Source: Pelomonas cellulosilytica (GTDB lineage Bacteria > Pseudomonadota > Gammaproteobacteria > Burkholderiales > Burkholderiaceae_C). From it: DNA of 64,000 nucleotides. Position numbers and translations under genes: made by a program. The DNA is taken from contig NZ_JAJTWU010000008.1 of the NCBI RefSeq assembly GCF_021353265.1, positions 268,717-332,716 on the forward strand, given 5' to 3'. This document shows, piece after piece, positions 43,410 to 52,467 of this stretch (position 1 is its first letter; each line of letters starts with the position of its first letter). The notes below the pieces were generated by a model. The model made no database searches, was not told where the DNA came from, and saw nothing but the letters and a program-made list of their open reading frames with translations.

Positions 43410-44507
43410 GTGTTGATCGCAAATGAAGCCGTGCAACAGACGGGAGAGCCGTCGCTCGCCACGTTTGAACTGCCCAAGGCCTGGGTGGAGCCCTCCGTGA
43501 GGGCCTGCCGCCTGTTCAACACCGTGCTCGACGCGGTGTTCTACGACACACCGGGCCTGCGGGCGGCGCTCGCCGCCCGCGAAGAACCGACGACGGCGCA
43601 CGGCGGCAAGCGGCCGTCGCGGATCGTCGACTTCAGCGCGTTGAGCGATCCGGCGGGTTCGCTGCTGCTGATCGACGCTACGACCGAGCCCTACGTCCAC
43701 CGCTACCAAAGCGTGGAGGCCTTCCTGCACTCGCCGTATGAAGAAACGCGGCGGGTGCAGATCGCTACCGTTACAGGCGTGGGCAGCTCCGCCCTCGGTA
43801 GCGCAGCGTTTGCCTGGGATATCTCCGCGGCGCTCGGGCAGCCTGTGCTTGCCATCGTGCCCGGGTATGGCGTCGCCGACGTGGTGCTGCAGGGCCTGGG
43901 CGGCTGGTTCGGCTTCGGCATGCATGACTTCCTGCAGTCCAAGAGCTGGATCCAGCAGGGCCTGGCCAATGTCGCACCGCGCACGGCGGCCATCGGCCGT
44001 GAGCTGGCAGCGTCGGTGCCGGATGCAAAGGCCGTCCATGGTGCCCCCGTGTTCCGGCACGGCTCGGGCTCGTCCGACGTGCTGCATGCCCTCATGCTCC
44101 ACCGCCGTACGCCGTTTCAGCTGCTGGTCGGGCACAGCAAGGGCGCGCTTCAGATCGGCAACGCCATCCTGTCGTTGCCAACCGAGCGCACGAGCGGCCT
44201 GCGCGTCGTTACGCTGGGCTGCCCGATCGCGGAGAGTGATGCCGGCGTGGACTACTTCCAGTACCTAGGCCTGTTCGACGCGCTGGGGCAGCTCAATGCG
44301 TGGGGCCATTCACCGACGGAGTGGGTTCCCACGTGGCACAGCACCAATCCCAAGCTGCCGCCGGCGATGGATGCGGGGAAGTTGACGGCCAAGTCGGCGG
44401 CGGAGCGGCCGCCGAAGCGACGCGGCGCAGAGCTGCTGGAGCACCAGCCGGTCATCCGGACACTGCAAGCGCCCGCGCGTGCTGCGAGAAAGCGGACCAA
44501 CGTTTGA
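43410..44507 (+). CDS. Alpha/beta-hydrolase-like protein of unknown role
   Basis: The 365-residue protein includes LLVGHSKGALQIGNAI with the nucleophile elbow GHSKG and a following GLRVVTLGCPIAE strand. The N-terminal 180 residues (with DTPGLRAALAAR and VTGVGSSALGSAAFAWDI) are variable. GTG 43410 follows a GGGAGG ribosome site. It may be a polyester or lipid hydrolase, but this is not clear. It lies between nifE and nifN without a nif-type promoter, so it appears inserted. Confidence 0.6.
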   Translation: MLIANEAVQQTGEPSLATFELPKAWVEPSVRACRLFNTVLDAVFYDTPGLRAALAAREEPTTAHGGKRPSRIVDFSALSDPAGSLLLIDATTEPYVHRYQSVEAFLHSPYEETRRVQIATVTGVGSSALGSAAFAWDISAALGQPVLAIVPGYGVADVVLQGLGGWFGFGMHDFLQSKSWIQQGLANVAPRTAAIGRELAASVPDAKAVHGAPVFRHGSGSSDVLHALMLHRRTPFQLLVGHSKGALQIGNAILSLPTERTSGLRVVTLGCPIAESDAGVDYFQYLGLFDALGQLNAWGHSPTEWVPTWHSTNPKLPPAMDAGKLTAKSAAERPPKRRGAELLEHQPVIRTLQAPARAARKRTNV

Positions 44508-44831
44508 GTCTCGGGCGTTGTGGGTCGGTGCGACCGCGGTGTGCCCCGATCGACGGCAGCGGCCAAGCGTTGGTTTCAACATGCCGTGGAGGTCAAACCG
44601 CATTGCTGGACGGACGCGAGCTTCGTATGCTCCGCGGCGCGCCTTCGTCCCTGACTCTCCCCCATAGGAGATGTGATGGATGCCTTCCTCCCCACGGGGA
44701 CTGAGACTGGGTGGACCAACCGGGGCAACTCGGCAACCCACGCACAAGGCCGGATACAAGGCAGCAGCCGACTTCTTCACAGCACGATGCGGGTTAATGC
44801 GTATCGCCGGGAGGCATCCATACAAGCTCCG
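44508..44831. other. Spacer between hydrolase-like and M20 genes
   Basis: About 320 bp without a supportable gene. Frames running into the M20 gene (from 44673) have no family-like N-terminus and are taken as upstream-open frames. Confidence 0.5.
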
Positions 44832-46229
44832 ATGAACCGAACACTTCGGCTGGCGGGCGCGCTGCTCGCCGCAAGCCTGCAGTCGACAGCGGTCGGGGGG
44901 CAGACGGCGCTGACGCCCGACCAAGCCGAGCTGCGTTCGATCTACAAGGAGCTCGTCGAAATCAACACCACCGATTCCGTCGGCAGTTGCACGAGGGCGG
45001 TCCAAGCGATGGCAGTGCACCTGAAGTCGGCGGGTTATGCCGATGCCGACATTCAGATCCTCGCGCCGCCCGGCAAGCCGCAAAAGGGCAACCTGGTGCT
45101 CAGGCTGAAGGGCAACGGCACGAAGAAGCCGTTGCTGCTGATGGCGCATGTCGACGTGGTGGAAGCCCGCCGCGAGGACTGGGCCCGCGACCCGTTCAAG
45201 CTGATCGAGGAAGACGGCTACTTCTACGCCCGCGGGGCGTCCGACAACAAGGCCAACGCCGCCATCTTCGTGACCCAGATGATGGCCTTCAAGCGTGAGC
45301 GCTGGGTGCCCAACCGGGACCTGATCCTGGCGCTGACCTGCGACGAGGAAATCATCCCTTCTCCCACCAATGGCGTGCAGTTCCTGCTCAGGGAGCATCG
45401 TGATCTGATCGACGCTGAACTGGCCTTCGACGAGGGCGGTAGCGGCAACACGGATGGCGAGGGCCGGCCGACATTCCAAGGGCTCAAGGTGGCCGAGAAG
45501 ATCTACCAGACCTTCGAGATGGTGGCGACGGACCGCGGCGGCCACAGCTCGGTGCCGCGGCGCGACAACCCGGTCTTCGACGTGGCCGAGGGACTCACGC
45601 GCCTGGCGGCCTACCGATGGCCTGTGACGTTGACGCCGGCCACGCGCGCCTACTACGTCGGCATGGCCAAGCTGGCCAAGGGCGAGGAAGCCGAAAACTA
45701 CAAGGGCATCCTGAAGGAGCCGATGGACCCGGCAGCGCTGGAGCGGCTGCTGCAGAGCGACTACCAGCGTGCCATGCTCAGCAACACCTGCGGCGTGACT
45801 ATGGTGAACGCCGGACACGCGCAGAACGCGTTGCCGCAGCGCGTCGTCGTGACGGTGAACTGCCGCATCCTGCCTGGCAACAGGGTGGCTGACGTGCAGG
45901 CCACACTGCAGAAGATTATGGGCGACAAGGTCAGGGTGAGCGCGGCGCACGAAGCGGTGGAGGCGCCCGCTTCCCCTATTCGCTCCGACCTGCTGGCGGC
46001 CTTCACGGAAGTCAATGCCGAGCTCTTCCCGGGTGTGCCGGTGCTCGTCACTATGTCGGTGGCGACGCAGGACGCCCGCTTCCTGAACCAGGCTGGTATC
46101 TGGACCTACGGCATGAGCGGGTCATTTCGCAACGCGTCTGGCACCCATGGGCTCAACGAGCGCATGCGCGCGGCTGCGCTGTATGAAGGCCAGGCCTTCA
46201 TGGGCCGGCTGATCCGGAGGATGCAGTAG
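44832..46229 (+). CDS. Secreted M20-family metallopeptidase
   Basis: The 465-residue protein begins with a signal peptide MNRTLRLAGALLAASLQSTA and has the M20 motifs: LLLMAHVDVVEA (first metal His/Asp), YFYARGASDNKANA, LTCDEEI (catalytic Glu and metal Glu), then the dimerisation domain and SGTHGLNERM with the last His. M20 enzymes are dipeptidases or amidohydrolases, here periplasmic. Start ATG 44832 is set by the signal peptide. It is a non-nif gene between nifE and nifN. Confidence 0.87.
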   Translation: MNRTLRLAGALLAASLQSTAVGGQTALTPDQAELRSIYKELVEINTTDSVGSCTRAVQAMAVHLKSAGYADADIQILAPPGKPQKGNLVLRLKGNGTKKPLLLMAHVDVVEARREDWARDPFKLIEEDGYFYARGASDNKANAAIFVTQMMAFKRERWVPNRDLILALTCDEEIIPSPTNGVQFLLREHRDLIDAELAFDEGGSGNTDGEGRPTFQGLKVAEKIYQTFEMVATDRGGHSSVPRRDNPVFDVAEGLTRLAAYRWPVTLTPATRAYYVGMAKLAKGEEAENYKGILKEPMDPAALERLLQSDYQRAMLSNTCGVTMVNAGHAQNALPQRVVVTVNCRILPGNRVADVQATLQKIMGDKVRVSAAHEAVEAPASPIRSDLLAAFTEVNAELFPGVPVLVTMSVATQDARFLNQAGIWTYGMSGSFRNASGTHGLNERMRAAALYEGQAFMGRLIRRMQ

Positions 46230-46289
46230 CGTCGTGTGTTTGGGGGGCAGGCTCACGCCAACGTACGGGCCAAGGGGAGTGCATGGAGG

Positions 46290-46795
46290 ATGGAGTCTCG
46301 TGCATCAATGGCTCGCCGTATGGGGCAATGGGTTTCAGTCGTTGTACTGGCCTCGCTATGCGGGCCAGCGGCGCGGGCGGCGCCAGGTCTATTGCCGATC
46401 AGTCTCGAATGGAACTATTTGGACAGCTCCGATCGCGCTTGCCTCGGGCCGGGATAGTGGGCTCAGCATGGCAACGCTTGAAGAGACCAATACCAAGAAG
46501 GGCGCGTGGTTCCAATATCCGCGTCGTGTCGAAGCTCTAGGAGCCTAGGCAAGGTATCGCGTCGGTCTCTGATGCTGTCAAGAGATTTGCCCGGCCGGGC
46601 GAGGTGTTGATCTCCAAGTTCCATGTCACCGTCAATGGTCAAGGCGATGTCGTCGACACCGAGGTGCTGGAGAGCACATGCCGCGAGGCGACGGAGATGG
46701 GCATCGAGGCCGTGAAAGCGCTGAAGTTCGTCCCGACCGTGTGCGGAGGGAAGCGCTGCCGGATGGAGTTTCCGGTGTACCTTGTGTTCCGCTGA
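46290..46795 (+). pseudogene. Decayed secreted protein with TonB C-terminal-like end
   Basis: A signal-peptide-like stretch (MGQWVSVVVLASLCGPAARA, from 46320 in one frame) and a TonB-C-like end (VTVNGQGDVVDTEVLES ... ALKFVPTVCGGKRCRMEFPV, 46604-46795) lie in different frames with stop codons between (46455-46457 and 46538-46540). Together they look like one small gene broken by frameshifts. The assignment is uncertain; the C-terminal part may also be a complete short gene starting at GTG 46604. Confidence 0.4.
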
Positions 46796-47046
46796 GGTCG
46801 CCCGCACTGGGCCACCCCCCACGCGCAGACGTTGAGCCGCTCCCTGGGGCGGAAAGTCCAGGCTCGCGAAGCTCCTATTCGCGGGCGGCTGTGGTCGCCA
46901 TTGCGGCCCGCAGCGTTCGCAGCGCCTCGCTGGGCGGTTCGAGCGCCCCAGTAGATCCAATGTTCGGGCAACGTCGCATTTGTCGCATTCAGCCCAAGCC
47001 CTCCAGCGACGCGCACCTACTCCGATTGGAATCAACCACTTACCGC

Positions 47047-47062
47047 TGGCACCAATCGTGCA
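47047..47062 (+). promoter_or_regulatory. Sigma54 promoter of nifN
   Basis: TGGCACCAATCGTGCA has a full TGGCAC and TGCA with exact GG-N10-GC spacing. Predicted start 47073, 21 bases before nifN. It gives nifN its own promoter after separation from nifE. No exact TGT-N10-ACA was found upstream. Confidence 0.8.
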
Positions 47063-47093
47063 ATGACCCCAGCAACCCCTGGAGTCCAGCACC

Positions 47094-48533
47094 ATGGCCC
47101 TCGTCGTTGAAAGCAAGAAAGCCTGCGCGGTCAACCCGCTGAAGATGAGCCAGCCGCTGGGCGCGAGCTTCGCGTTCATGGGGCTGGCGTCCTGCATGCC
47201 GGTGATGCACGGCAGCCAGGGCTGCACGTCGTTCGGCCTGGTGCTGCTGGTGCGGCATTTCAAGGAAGCCATTCCGCTGCAAACCACGGCGATGAACGAG
47301 GCCACCACCATCATGGGCGGGGCCGAGAACGTGGAGAAGGCGCTGCTCAACATCCGCAGCCGCGCCAAGCCGCAGATCATCGCCATTTGCTCCACCGGCC
47401 TGACCGAGACGAAGGGCGACGACGTCGAGGCCTATGTGCGGCTGGCCGAGCGCAAGCACCCGGAACTGGCTGACACGGCTGTCGTCTATGTCTCCACGCC
47501 GGATTACGTCGGCGCGATGCAGGATGGCTGGGCCAAGGCCGTGCAGGGGCTGGTGAGCCAGCTGCCCGAGGTGACGGACGCGCCCAAGGATGCACAGCGC
47601 GTCAACGTGCTGGCCGGTTGCCACCTGACGCCGGGAGACATCGAGGAACTGCGCGACCTGATCGAGGCCTTCGGCTTGGTGCCGACTTTCGTGCCGGACA
47701 TCTCCGGCTCGCTGGACGGGCACATCCCCGACGACTGGCTGGGCACCACGCTCGGCGGCACGACGCTGGCGCAGCTGCGCACTCTGGGTGGCGCCGGTCA
47801 CACGCTGGCCATCGGCGAGCAGATGCGCTCGGCGGCCGAGGCGCTGCAGGCGCGCTGCGGCGTGCCGTTCACGGTGGTGGACCGCGTAACGGGCCTGCTG
47901 GCGGTGGACCGCTTCGTGCAGACGTTGAGCGAGCTGTCGGGCCGCCCGGTGCCGCAGCGGCTGCGCCGCCAGCGCAGCCAGCTGGTGGACGCGATGCTGG
48001 ACGGGCACTTCCACTTCGGCGGCAAGAAGGTGGCGCTGGGCGCCGAGCCTGACCTGCTGTTTGCTGTGGGCAACTTGTTGCTGGAGATGGGCGCGGAGCT
48101 GCCGGTGTGCGTCACCACCACGCCGTCGCCGGTGCTGGCCGGCCTGCCGGTGGACAAGGTGTTGATCGGCGACCTGGAAGACTTCGAGCTGGGCGCGAAG
48201 GCGGCGGGCTGCGACCTGCTGATGACGCATTCGCACGGCCGCCAGGCGGCGGAGCGCCTGGGCGTGCCGCTGTTCCGCGTGGGCTTTCCGATCTTCGACC
48301 GCATCGGCAACTCGCACATGTGCCACGTGGGCTACCGCGGCACGCGGCGGCTGATCTACGAGGTGGGTAACGCCTTCATCGAGCTGATCCCGCACCACGG
48401 GCCCGACGACTGGCCGCTGCCGCCCGCCGCCGTGGCCGCGGCGCAGGGGCTGCCCGAGGTGGCCCACGTCAGCCCCGAGATCCCGCGGTTCAAGCGCGCC
48501 GACGCGCAGCCCGCGCTCATCGACACCCCTTGA
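47094..48533 (+). CDS. nifN: NifN, FeMo-cofactor assembly scaffold beta subunit
   Basis: NifN pairs with NifE. The 479-residue protein is a NifK relative with KKACAVNPLKMSQPLGA, HGSQGCTSFGLVLL and STGLTETKGDD and the family C-terminal FRVGFPIFDRIGNSHMCHVGYRG. Length is slightly above the usual 440-460. It starts a seven-gene run to the FeSI-type ferredoxin at 50784. Confidence 0.96.
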   Translation: MALVVESKKACAVNPLKMSQPLGASFAFMGLASCMPVMHGSQGCTSFGLVLLVRHFKEAIPLQTTAMNEATTIMGGAENVEKALLNIRSRAKPQIIAICSTGLTETKGDDVEAYVRLAERKHPELADTAVVYVSTPDYVGAMQDGWAKAVQGLVSQLPEVTDAPKDAQRVNVLAGCHLTPGDIEELRDLIEAFGLVPTFVPDISGSLDGHIPDDWLGTTLGGTTLAQLRTLGGAGHTLAIGEQMRSAAEALQARCGVPFTVVDRVTGLLAVDRFVQTLSELSGRPVPQRLRRQRSQLVDAMLDGHFHFGGKKVALGAEPDLLFAVGNLLLEMGAELPVCVTTTPSPVLAGLPVDKVLIGDLEDFELGAKAAGCDLLMTHSHGRQAAERLGVPLFRVGFPIFDRIGNSHMCHVGYRGTRRLIYEVGNAFIELIPHHGPDDWPLPPAAVAAAQGLPEVAHVSPEIPRFKRADAQPALIDTP

Positions 48534-48551
48534 ACTGAACGAGAGGTTCCT

Positions 48552-48968
48552 ATGAAGATCGCCTTCGCCACCCAGGACCAGCAGCGCGTCGACGCGCACT
48601 TCGGCTGGGCCAAGTTCCTCGCCGTCTACGAGGTGGATGCCGCGGGGCACCGCCACCTGCAGACGTTCCCGTTCGGTGAGGACCTCGCCGAGGACGGCAA
48701 TGAGGACAAGCTGGCGCCCAAGCTGGCCGCCATCGGCGACTGCGCCATCGTCTACGTTGCGGCCATCGGCGGCAGTGCGGCGGCTCGCGTGGTGGCCGCC
48801 AAGATCCACCCGATCAAGGTGACGCAGCCCGAGCCCATCGAGGAGCTGCTGAACAAGATGCAGGAGGTGCTCAAGGGCACCCCACCCCCGTGGCTGCGCA
48901 AGGCCCTGATGAAGGGCCAGGAGCGCGCTGCCGATTTCGAGGAAGACGACGAAGAGGTGAAGGCATGA
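48552..48968 (+). CDS. nifX: NifX, FeMo-cofactor carrier
   Basis: NifX binds cofactor precursors between NifB and NifEN. The 138-residue protein has the NifX domain: [46 protein letters not shown], and a helical acidic tail. It starts 18 bp after nifN, and its end overlaps the DUF269 gene by four bases. Confidence 0.95.
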   Translation: MKIAFATQDQQRVDAHFGWAKFLAVYEVDAAGHRHLQTFPFGEDLAEDGNEDKLAPKLAAIGDCAIVYVAAIGGSAAARVVAAKIHPIKVTQPEPIEELLNKMQEVLKGTPPPWLRKALMKGQERAADFEEDDEEVKA

Positions 48969-49444
48969 CCGAAACGGCCACCGTGGAAGCCCCGAGCGAC
49001 GAGACGTTGCTGCAGGACGGCTTCATCCGCGAACTGATCAAGCAGATCCGCGCCCAGGACACGCACGGCACCTGGGAAGGCAAGAGCGACGCCAAGCTGC
49101 TCGAACCCTTCATCCTGACTGCCGAGCAACGCAAGGCCTTGCCGCTGATGGGTGACCCCGATCCCGAGACGCTGTGGCGGCTGGACCTGTTCCACAACGC
49201 GGTGGGTCTGTGCATCGAGCGGGCCACCGGCTGCATGGTCAGCCCCATGACGAAGATGAGCCACGAGGGCTTCGGCCGTACGGTGCTGACGACCGGTCGC
49301 CTCATCGTCGTCAACCGCTACCTGCGCGACGTGCACCGCTTCGGCTACGCGAACCTGGCCAAGCTGGCGGATGCCGGCAACAAGCTCGTCACCGAGGGCG
49401 TGACGATGGTCAATAACTACAAAGAGGTGGCGACCTATGGCTGA
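48965..49444 (+). CDS. NifX-associated protein (DUF269)
   Basis: The 159-residue protein reads [46 protein letters not shown], then [23 protein letters not shown] and [17 protein letters not shown], the typical nifX-associated DUF269 family. Its role is not proven. It overlaps nifX and the DUF683 gene, so these are coupled. Confidence 0.92.
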   Translation: MTETATVEAPSDETLLQDGFIRELIKQIRAQDTHGTWEGKSDAKLLEPFILTAEQRKALPLMGDPDPETLWRLDLFHNAVGLCIERATGCMVSPMTKMSHEGFGRTVLTTGRLIVVNRYLRDVHRFGYANLAKLADAGNKLVTEGVTMVNNYKEVATYG

Positions 49445-49643
49445 CCTCGACACCCTCAAGGCTGAGGCCAAGAAGGCCAACGCCAAGGCCACGCAGGCCA
49501 AGATGGACCTGCACGACCTGTCCGAGGAGCTGCCAACGAACTGGGAGCGCATCCTCGAGGTCGCCAATGTGGCATATGACGCCCACGTGGCCCTGATGGC
49601 CGCGCGCAAGCAACTGGCCGACGCCCAGGCCGCGGCCGCCTGA
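49437..49643 (+). CDS. DUF683/CCE_0567-type small nif protein
   Basis: The 68-codon gene encodes a two-helix protein with [21 protein letters not shown] and [19 protein letters not shown], the pattern of the CCE_0567 family found after the DUF269 gene in nif clusters. It overlaps that gene by 8 bp. Function unknown; it is probably a dimeric helical hairpin. Confidence 0.88.
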   Translation: MADLDTLKAEAKKANAKATQAKMDLHDLSEELPTNWERILEVANVAYDAHVALMAARKQLADAQAAAA

Positions 49644-49661
49644 ACGAACAAGGAGATCGCG

Positions 49662-49967
49662 ATGAGCAGTTTTACCGTGACCCTCCCCAGCGGCGCCGTT
49701 TGGGAGCCGAAGTTCGTGCAGAACATCAACGAGGAGACCTGCATCGGCTGTGGCCGCTGCTTCAAGGTCTGCCCCCGCGGTGTGCTGGAGATGGTGGGCC
49801 TGAACGAGGACGGTGAGCGCGTGCACGTGTCGCTCGACGATGACGACGACGAGGAGTACGAGAAGAAGGTCATGACGATCGCCCATGGCGAGCAGTGCAT
49901 CGGCTGTACGGCGTGCTCCAAGATCTGCCCGAAGAAGTGCTACACGCACGCGCCGCTGGCCGCCTGA
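49662..49967 (+). CDS. fdxB: FdxB, nif-specific ferredoxin III
   Basis: The 101-residue protein has CIGCGRCFKVCP and CIGCTACSKICPKKC, two [4Fe-4S] motifs with an acidic insert (DDDDDEEYEKK) between. Ferredoxin III sits next to nifX-DUF269 in many diazotrophs and probably supplies electrons for cofactor work. GGAG precedes ATG 49662, and nifQ follows after 18 bp. Confidence 0.93.
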   Translation: MSSFTVTLPSGAVWEPKFVQNINEETCIGCGRCFKVCPRGVLEMVGLNEDGERVHVSLDDDDDEEYEKKVMTIAHGEQCIGCTACSKICPKKCYTHAPLAA

Positions 49968-49985
49968 ACCGCGAGCGAGGCGGCC

Positions 49986-50423
49986 ATGGGCTCTCGTCCA
50001 CCTGATCCGGCGTTGCTGGCAACTTGGCTGGTCGTTCCCGTCCCCACGCCGCTGGCCTTGCAGCGCCTGCCGCAGCGGGGTGACGAGGTCGACGACCTCA
50101 TGAGCCTGCTGATGGACCACGCAGAGCCCGACCCGCCGCAATGCCCCACAGGCCTGCGCCGAGCCGTGGCTGAGGCCATCGCCCAGGCGAGCCTCGGCGA
50201 CAACCACCTGTGGCAGGACCTGCAACTTCCGTCGCGGGCCGAGCTGAGTGCGCTGTTCGAAACGCACTTCCCGCGGCTGGCCGCGCGCAACACCCAGAAC
50301 ATGAAATGGAAGAAGTTCCTCTACAAGCAGCTCTGCGAGCGCGAGGAGATCTTCGTCTGCAAGTCCCCGAGCTGTGCCGTCTGCAGCGACTACGCGCAGT
50401 GCTTCGGGCCCGAAAATACCTGA
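49986..50423 (+). CDS. nifQ: NifQ, molybdenum-processing Fe-S protein
   Basis: NifQ gives molybdenum to FeMo-cofactor assembly through a [MoFe3S4] cluster. The 145-residue protein has the C-terminal C-X4-C-X2-C-X5-C motif (CKSPSCAVCSDYAQC). The length is a little under that of other NifQ proteins (about 170), with a short N-terminal part. It belongs to the nifN operon. Confidence 0.93.
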   Translation: MGSRPPDPALLATWLVVPVPTPLALQRLPQRGDEVDDLMSLLMDHAEPDPPQCPTGLRRAVAEAIAQASLGDNHLWQDLQLPSRAELSALFETHFPRLAARNTQNMKWKKFLYKQLCEREEIFVCKSPSCAVCSDYAQCFGPENT

Positions 50424-50430
50424 GGAATCC

Positions 50431-50784
50431 ATGCTTGACGCCACCGCTCCCGAAGCCCTCGACATCCCCCTGGTTTTCCAGATCCACGCCTTTGCGTGCA
50501 TGCAGGCCCGTCCGCCGGGTCACCCGCGCGGCTCCTGCGCCGAGCGTGGCGCCAAGCCGCTGGTGGAGCGGCTGCAACGCCGTGTCGACGCCGAGCGCCT
50601 GGCCGGCGTAGCAGTCACCGTCACGGGCTGCATGGGCTTCTGCCAGGCCGGGCCGCTGATGGTGGTCTACCCGCAGGGCCTGTGGTACGCGCCGCGGACC
50701 GAGGCCGACATCGACGAGATCATCGACAGCCACGTCAAGGGCGGGCAGCTCGTCGAGCGGCTCGTTGTCATCCCGAAGCTGTGA
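50431..50784 (+). CDS. Thioredoxin-like [2Fe-2S] ferredoxin (FeSI/Shethna I type)
   Basis: The 117-residue protein reads FQIHAFACMQARPPGHPRGSC and VTVTGCMGFCQAGPLMVVYP, giving the four cysteines of thioredoxin-like [2Fe-2S] ferredoxins, as in the Azotobacter FeSI protein. It is probably a redox carrier in nitrogen-fixing cells. The start at ATG 50431 is 7 bp after nifQ. Confidence 0.9.
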   Translation: MLDATAPEALDIPLVFQIHAFACMQARPPGHPRGSCAERGAKPLVERLQRRVDAERLAGVAVTVTGCMGFCQAGPLMVVYPQGLWYAPRTEADIDEIIDSHVKGGQLVERLVVIPKL

Positions 50785-50790
50785 TCGCTT

Positions 50791-50804
50791 TTGATCTGCG
50801 TCAG
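50791..50804 (+). promoter_or_regulatory. FNR-like half-perfect box
   Basis: TTGATCTGCGTCAG resembles the FNR/ANR dyad TTGAT-N4-ATCAA, with the second arm weaker than the one before nifA. It lies 90 bp before the 99-residue gene at 50894 and may make it oxygen-regulated. Confidence 0.4.
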
Positions 50805-50893
50805 TACCTGCTGAGTGCCCCGTCCGTACGATCGCGCCCGCCGTGGCGCGGAGCTGCGGCGAACGGTTCAATTCCACTCACAGGAGACATGCA

Positions 50894-51193
50894 ATGGTGC
50901 GCGAATTCCGCTACGGCGGTGACCGCTTCAGGGCCACGATCCACGGTCGGCCCGGCAAGGAAGAAATCTTCATCGTCCAAGTTCTGGAAGATGACGAAGA
51001 GGGCGCCGAGATCTCGCTCGACCGCTTCGAGGATGCCGACAACAACCCCGACGAACCCATCGAGACGGTGCTGGCGAAGATGGTGGACCGCATGCGTCGC
51101 GAGCAGGAGCTGACGGCCACGCTGGTCAGCGAGAGCTTTGCCTGGCAGGAAGGCCGCGTGCTCGCGCGCGTTCACAGCGGCCTTCAGCACTGA
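50894..51193 (+). CDS. 99-residue acidic protein, unknown
   Basis: MVREFRYGGDRFRATIHGRP ... EEIFIVQVLEDDEEGAEISLDRFEDADNNPDEPIETVLAKMV is an acidic alpha-beta protein without cofactor motif. A CAGGAG ribosome site precedes ATG 50894. It follows the nifN operon and has an FNR-like box upstream, so it may be expressed at low oxygen. No named family recognised. Confidence 0.58.
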   Translation: MVREFRYGGDRFRATIHGRPGKEEIFIVQVLEDDEEGAEISLDRFEDADNNPDEPIETVLAKMVDRMRREQELTATLVSESFAWQEGRVLARVHSGLQH

Positions 51194-51325
51194 GTGCTGA
51201 GGTCACTGACATAGTCACCCCAAAAGGGCATCACGCCCGATCCGACGCTGAGGCCCGAAGAAGACCTCCATGCCCCAGCGCCAGGTTTCACGATCCGCCG
51301 CGACGGCGGAGTGACGGACCGACGA

Positions 51326-51526
51326 TCAGGCCGCTTTCGGCAGCGTGTTGAGCATCTGCTCCGCGCTCACGGCCAGGCCCGACGCGTCGTAGGACTTGCC
51401 ATACAGCACATGCCAGGTGAGCTTGGCGAGCGTCTCGCGCAGTTGCTCCGCGAGCTCGGCGCTGACGTAGCTGCCGGCGGGGGCGCTGGTGGTGTCGGCG
51501 GGCAGTGTGATGGAAGGTAGGGGCAT
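51326..51526 (-). CDS. 66-residue protein, unknown
   Basis: The small protein MPLPSITLPADTTSAPAGSYVSAELAEQLRETLAKLTWHVLYGKSY... is helical in its second half. ATG 51526 has GGAG upstream on the minus strand, which favours it over the longer frame. No family is recognised; it sits between the 99-residue gene and the acetyltransferase. Confidence 0.45.
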   Translation of the reverse strand: MPLPSITLPADTTSAPAGSYVSAELAEQLRETLAKLTWHVLYGKSYDASGLAVSAEQMLNTLPKAA

Positions 51527-51607
51527 GACGGTCTCCATGAAGGCAAGTGGGACGCCCATGCTAGGTAGCGCGCCAAACCACCGGGGCTGCCGCCGAAATG
51601 TCGGCAC

Positions 51608-52183
51608 CTACCGAACGGCGTCGTCGCCAGGCGCCTCGCGCCAGCGGGCGTAGACCCACACGTCGCGCGGCGGCTCGCCCGGTTCGTGGCGACGCAGGTG
51701 CCGGTGCAGCCGGCCTTCGCAGGCCAAGCCCATTGACTCCATCAGCGCCCGGGATGGCGCGTTGTCCACGTCCACCAGCGCGTCCACGCGCCACACCGGC
51801 TCTTGAGTGAAGGCGTGGTCCAGCACGGCGCGCAGCGCCTCGCGCATCAGCCCCTGGCGTTGCCAGTCGGCCGCCATCACATAGCCCAGTCGCAGGTGAT
51901 GCGCCGGGCCGTCCAGCCGCTGCGGCAGCAACTGCACGAGGCCCACCGGGCCGGTGTCGGCGCGATGCCGCGACAGCAGCATCCAGGTGAAGCCGCTCTT
52001 CTTCTGCCAGCGGGCCTGCTCCCAGGCCAGCCATTGACGCGTCTGCTCAGTCGTCGTGTGCGCGGCCCAGCCCATCCAGCGCAACTGCTCGGTACTGCTG
52101 GCCCAGCGCTCGAAGGCGGCGTGTTCGTCGCCGGGGCGGGGCGCGCGCAGCCAGAGCCGGTCGGTGTGCAGTTCGCGGTTCAT
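51608..52183 (-). CDS. GNAT-family acetyltransferase (RimJ-like)
   Basis: The 191-residue protein starts LHTDRLWLRAPRPGDEHAAFERW and has LRLGYVMAADWQRQGLMREALRAVLDHAF (acetyl-CoA site) and RVDALVDVDNAPSRALMESMGLACEGRL, a RimJ/RimL-type GNAT. The substrate may be an N-terminus or a small amine. It is on the minus strand and not evidently nif-regulated. Confidence 0.88.
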   Translation of the reverse strand: MNRELHTDRLWLRAPRPGDEHAAFERWASSTEQLRWMGWAAHTTTEQTRQWLAWEQARWQKKSGFTWMLLSRHRADTGPVGLVQLLPQRLDGPAHHLRLGYVMAADWQRQGLMREALRAVLDHAFTQEPVWRVDALVDVDNAPSRALMESMGLACEGRLHRHLRRHEPGEPPRDVWVYARWREAPGDDAVR

Positions 52184-52436
52184 CGCTTCAACCTACAAAC
52201 GGCAGTTGGGCGCGCCCGAGGGGCTGGCGAGGCAGGCGGCTGGCAAGTCGCGCCGACGCAGCGGGCTTGCGCCCGCCAGGAGAAGCAACGCCGCCAGCGG
52301 CCCGAAGCGCCAGACCAGCGGGCGCGCAGCGCTGATCGCTGAAGTGGTGACGCGCACGTCAACGCACACGTCGTTGATGCCACGAAACCTTCGAGTCGTG
52401 GCAGGCGGTTAACTGCCGCTTCTAGGTTCAACGCGC

Positions 52437-52452
52437 TGGCCCGGTTCGTGCA
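52437..52452 (+). promoter_or_regulatory. Candidate sigma54 promoter of the second HepT-like gene
   Basis: TGGCCCGGTTCGTGCA has the full TGG, CCG, TGCA pattern and GG-N10-GC spacing. Predicted start is 52463, five bases before the ATG at 52468, so the transcript would be nearly leaderless unless translation begins at ATG 52483. Confidence 0.5.
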
Positions 52453-52467
52453 GCCCGGGGCATCACC

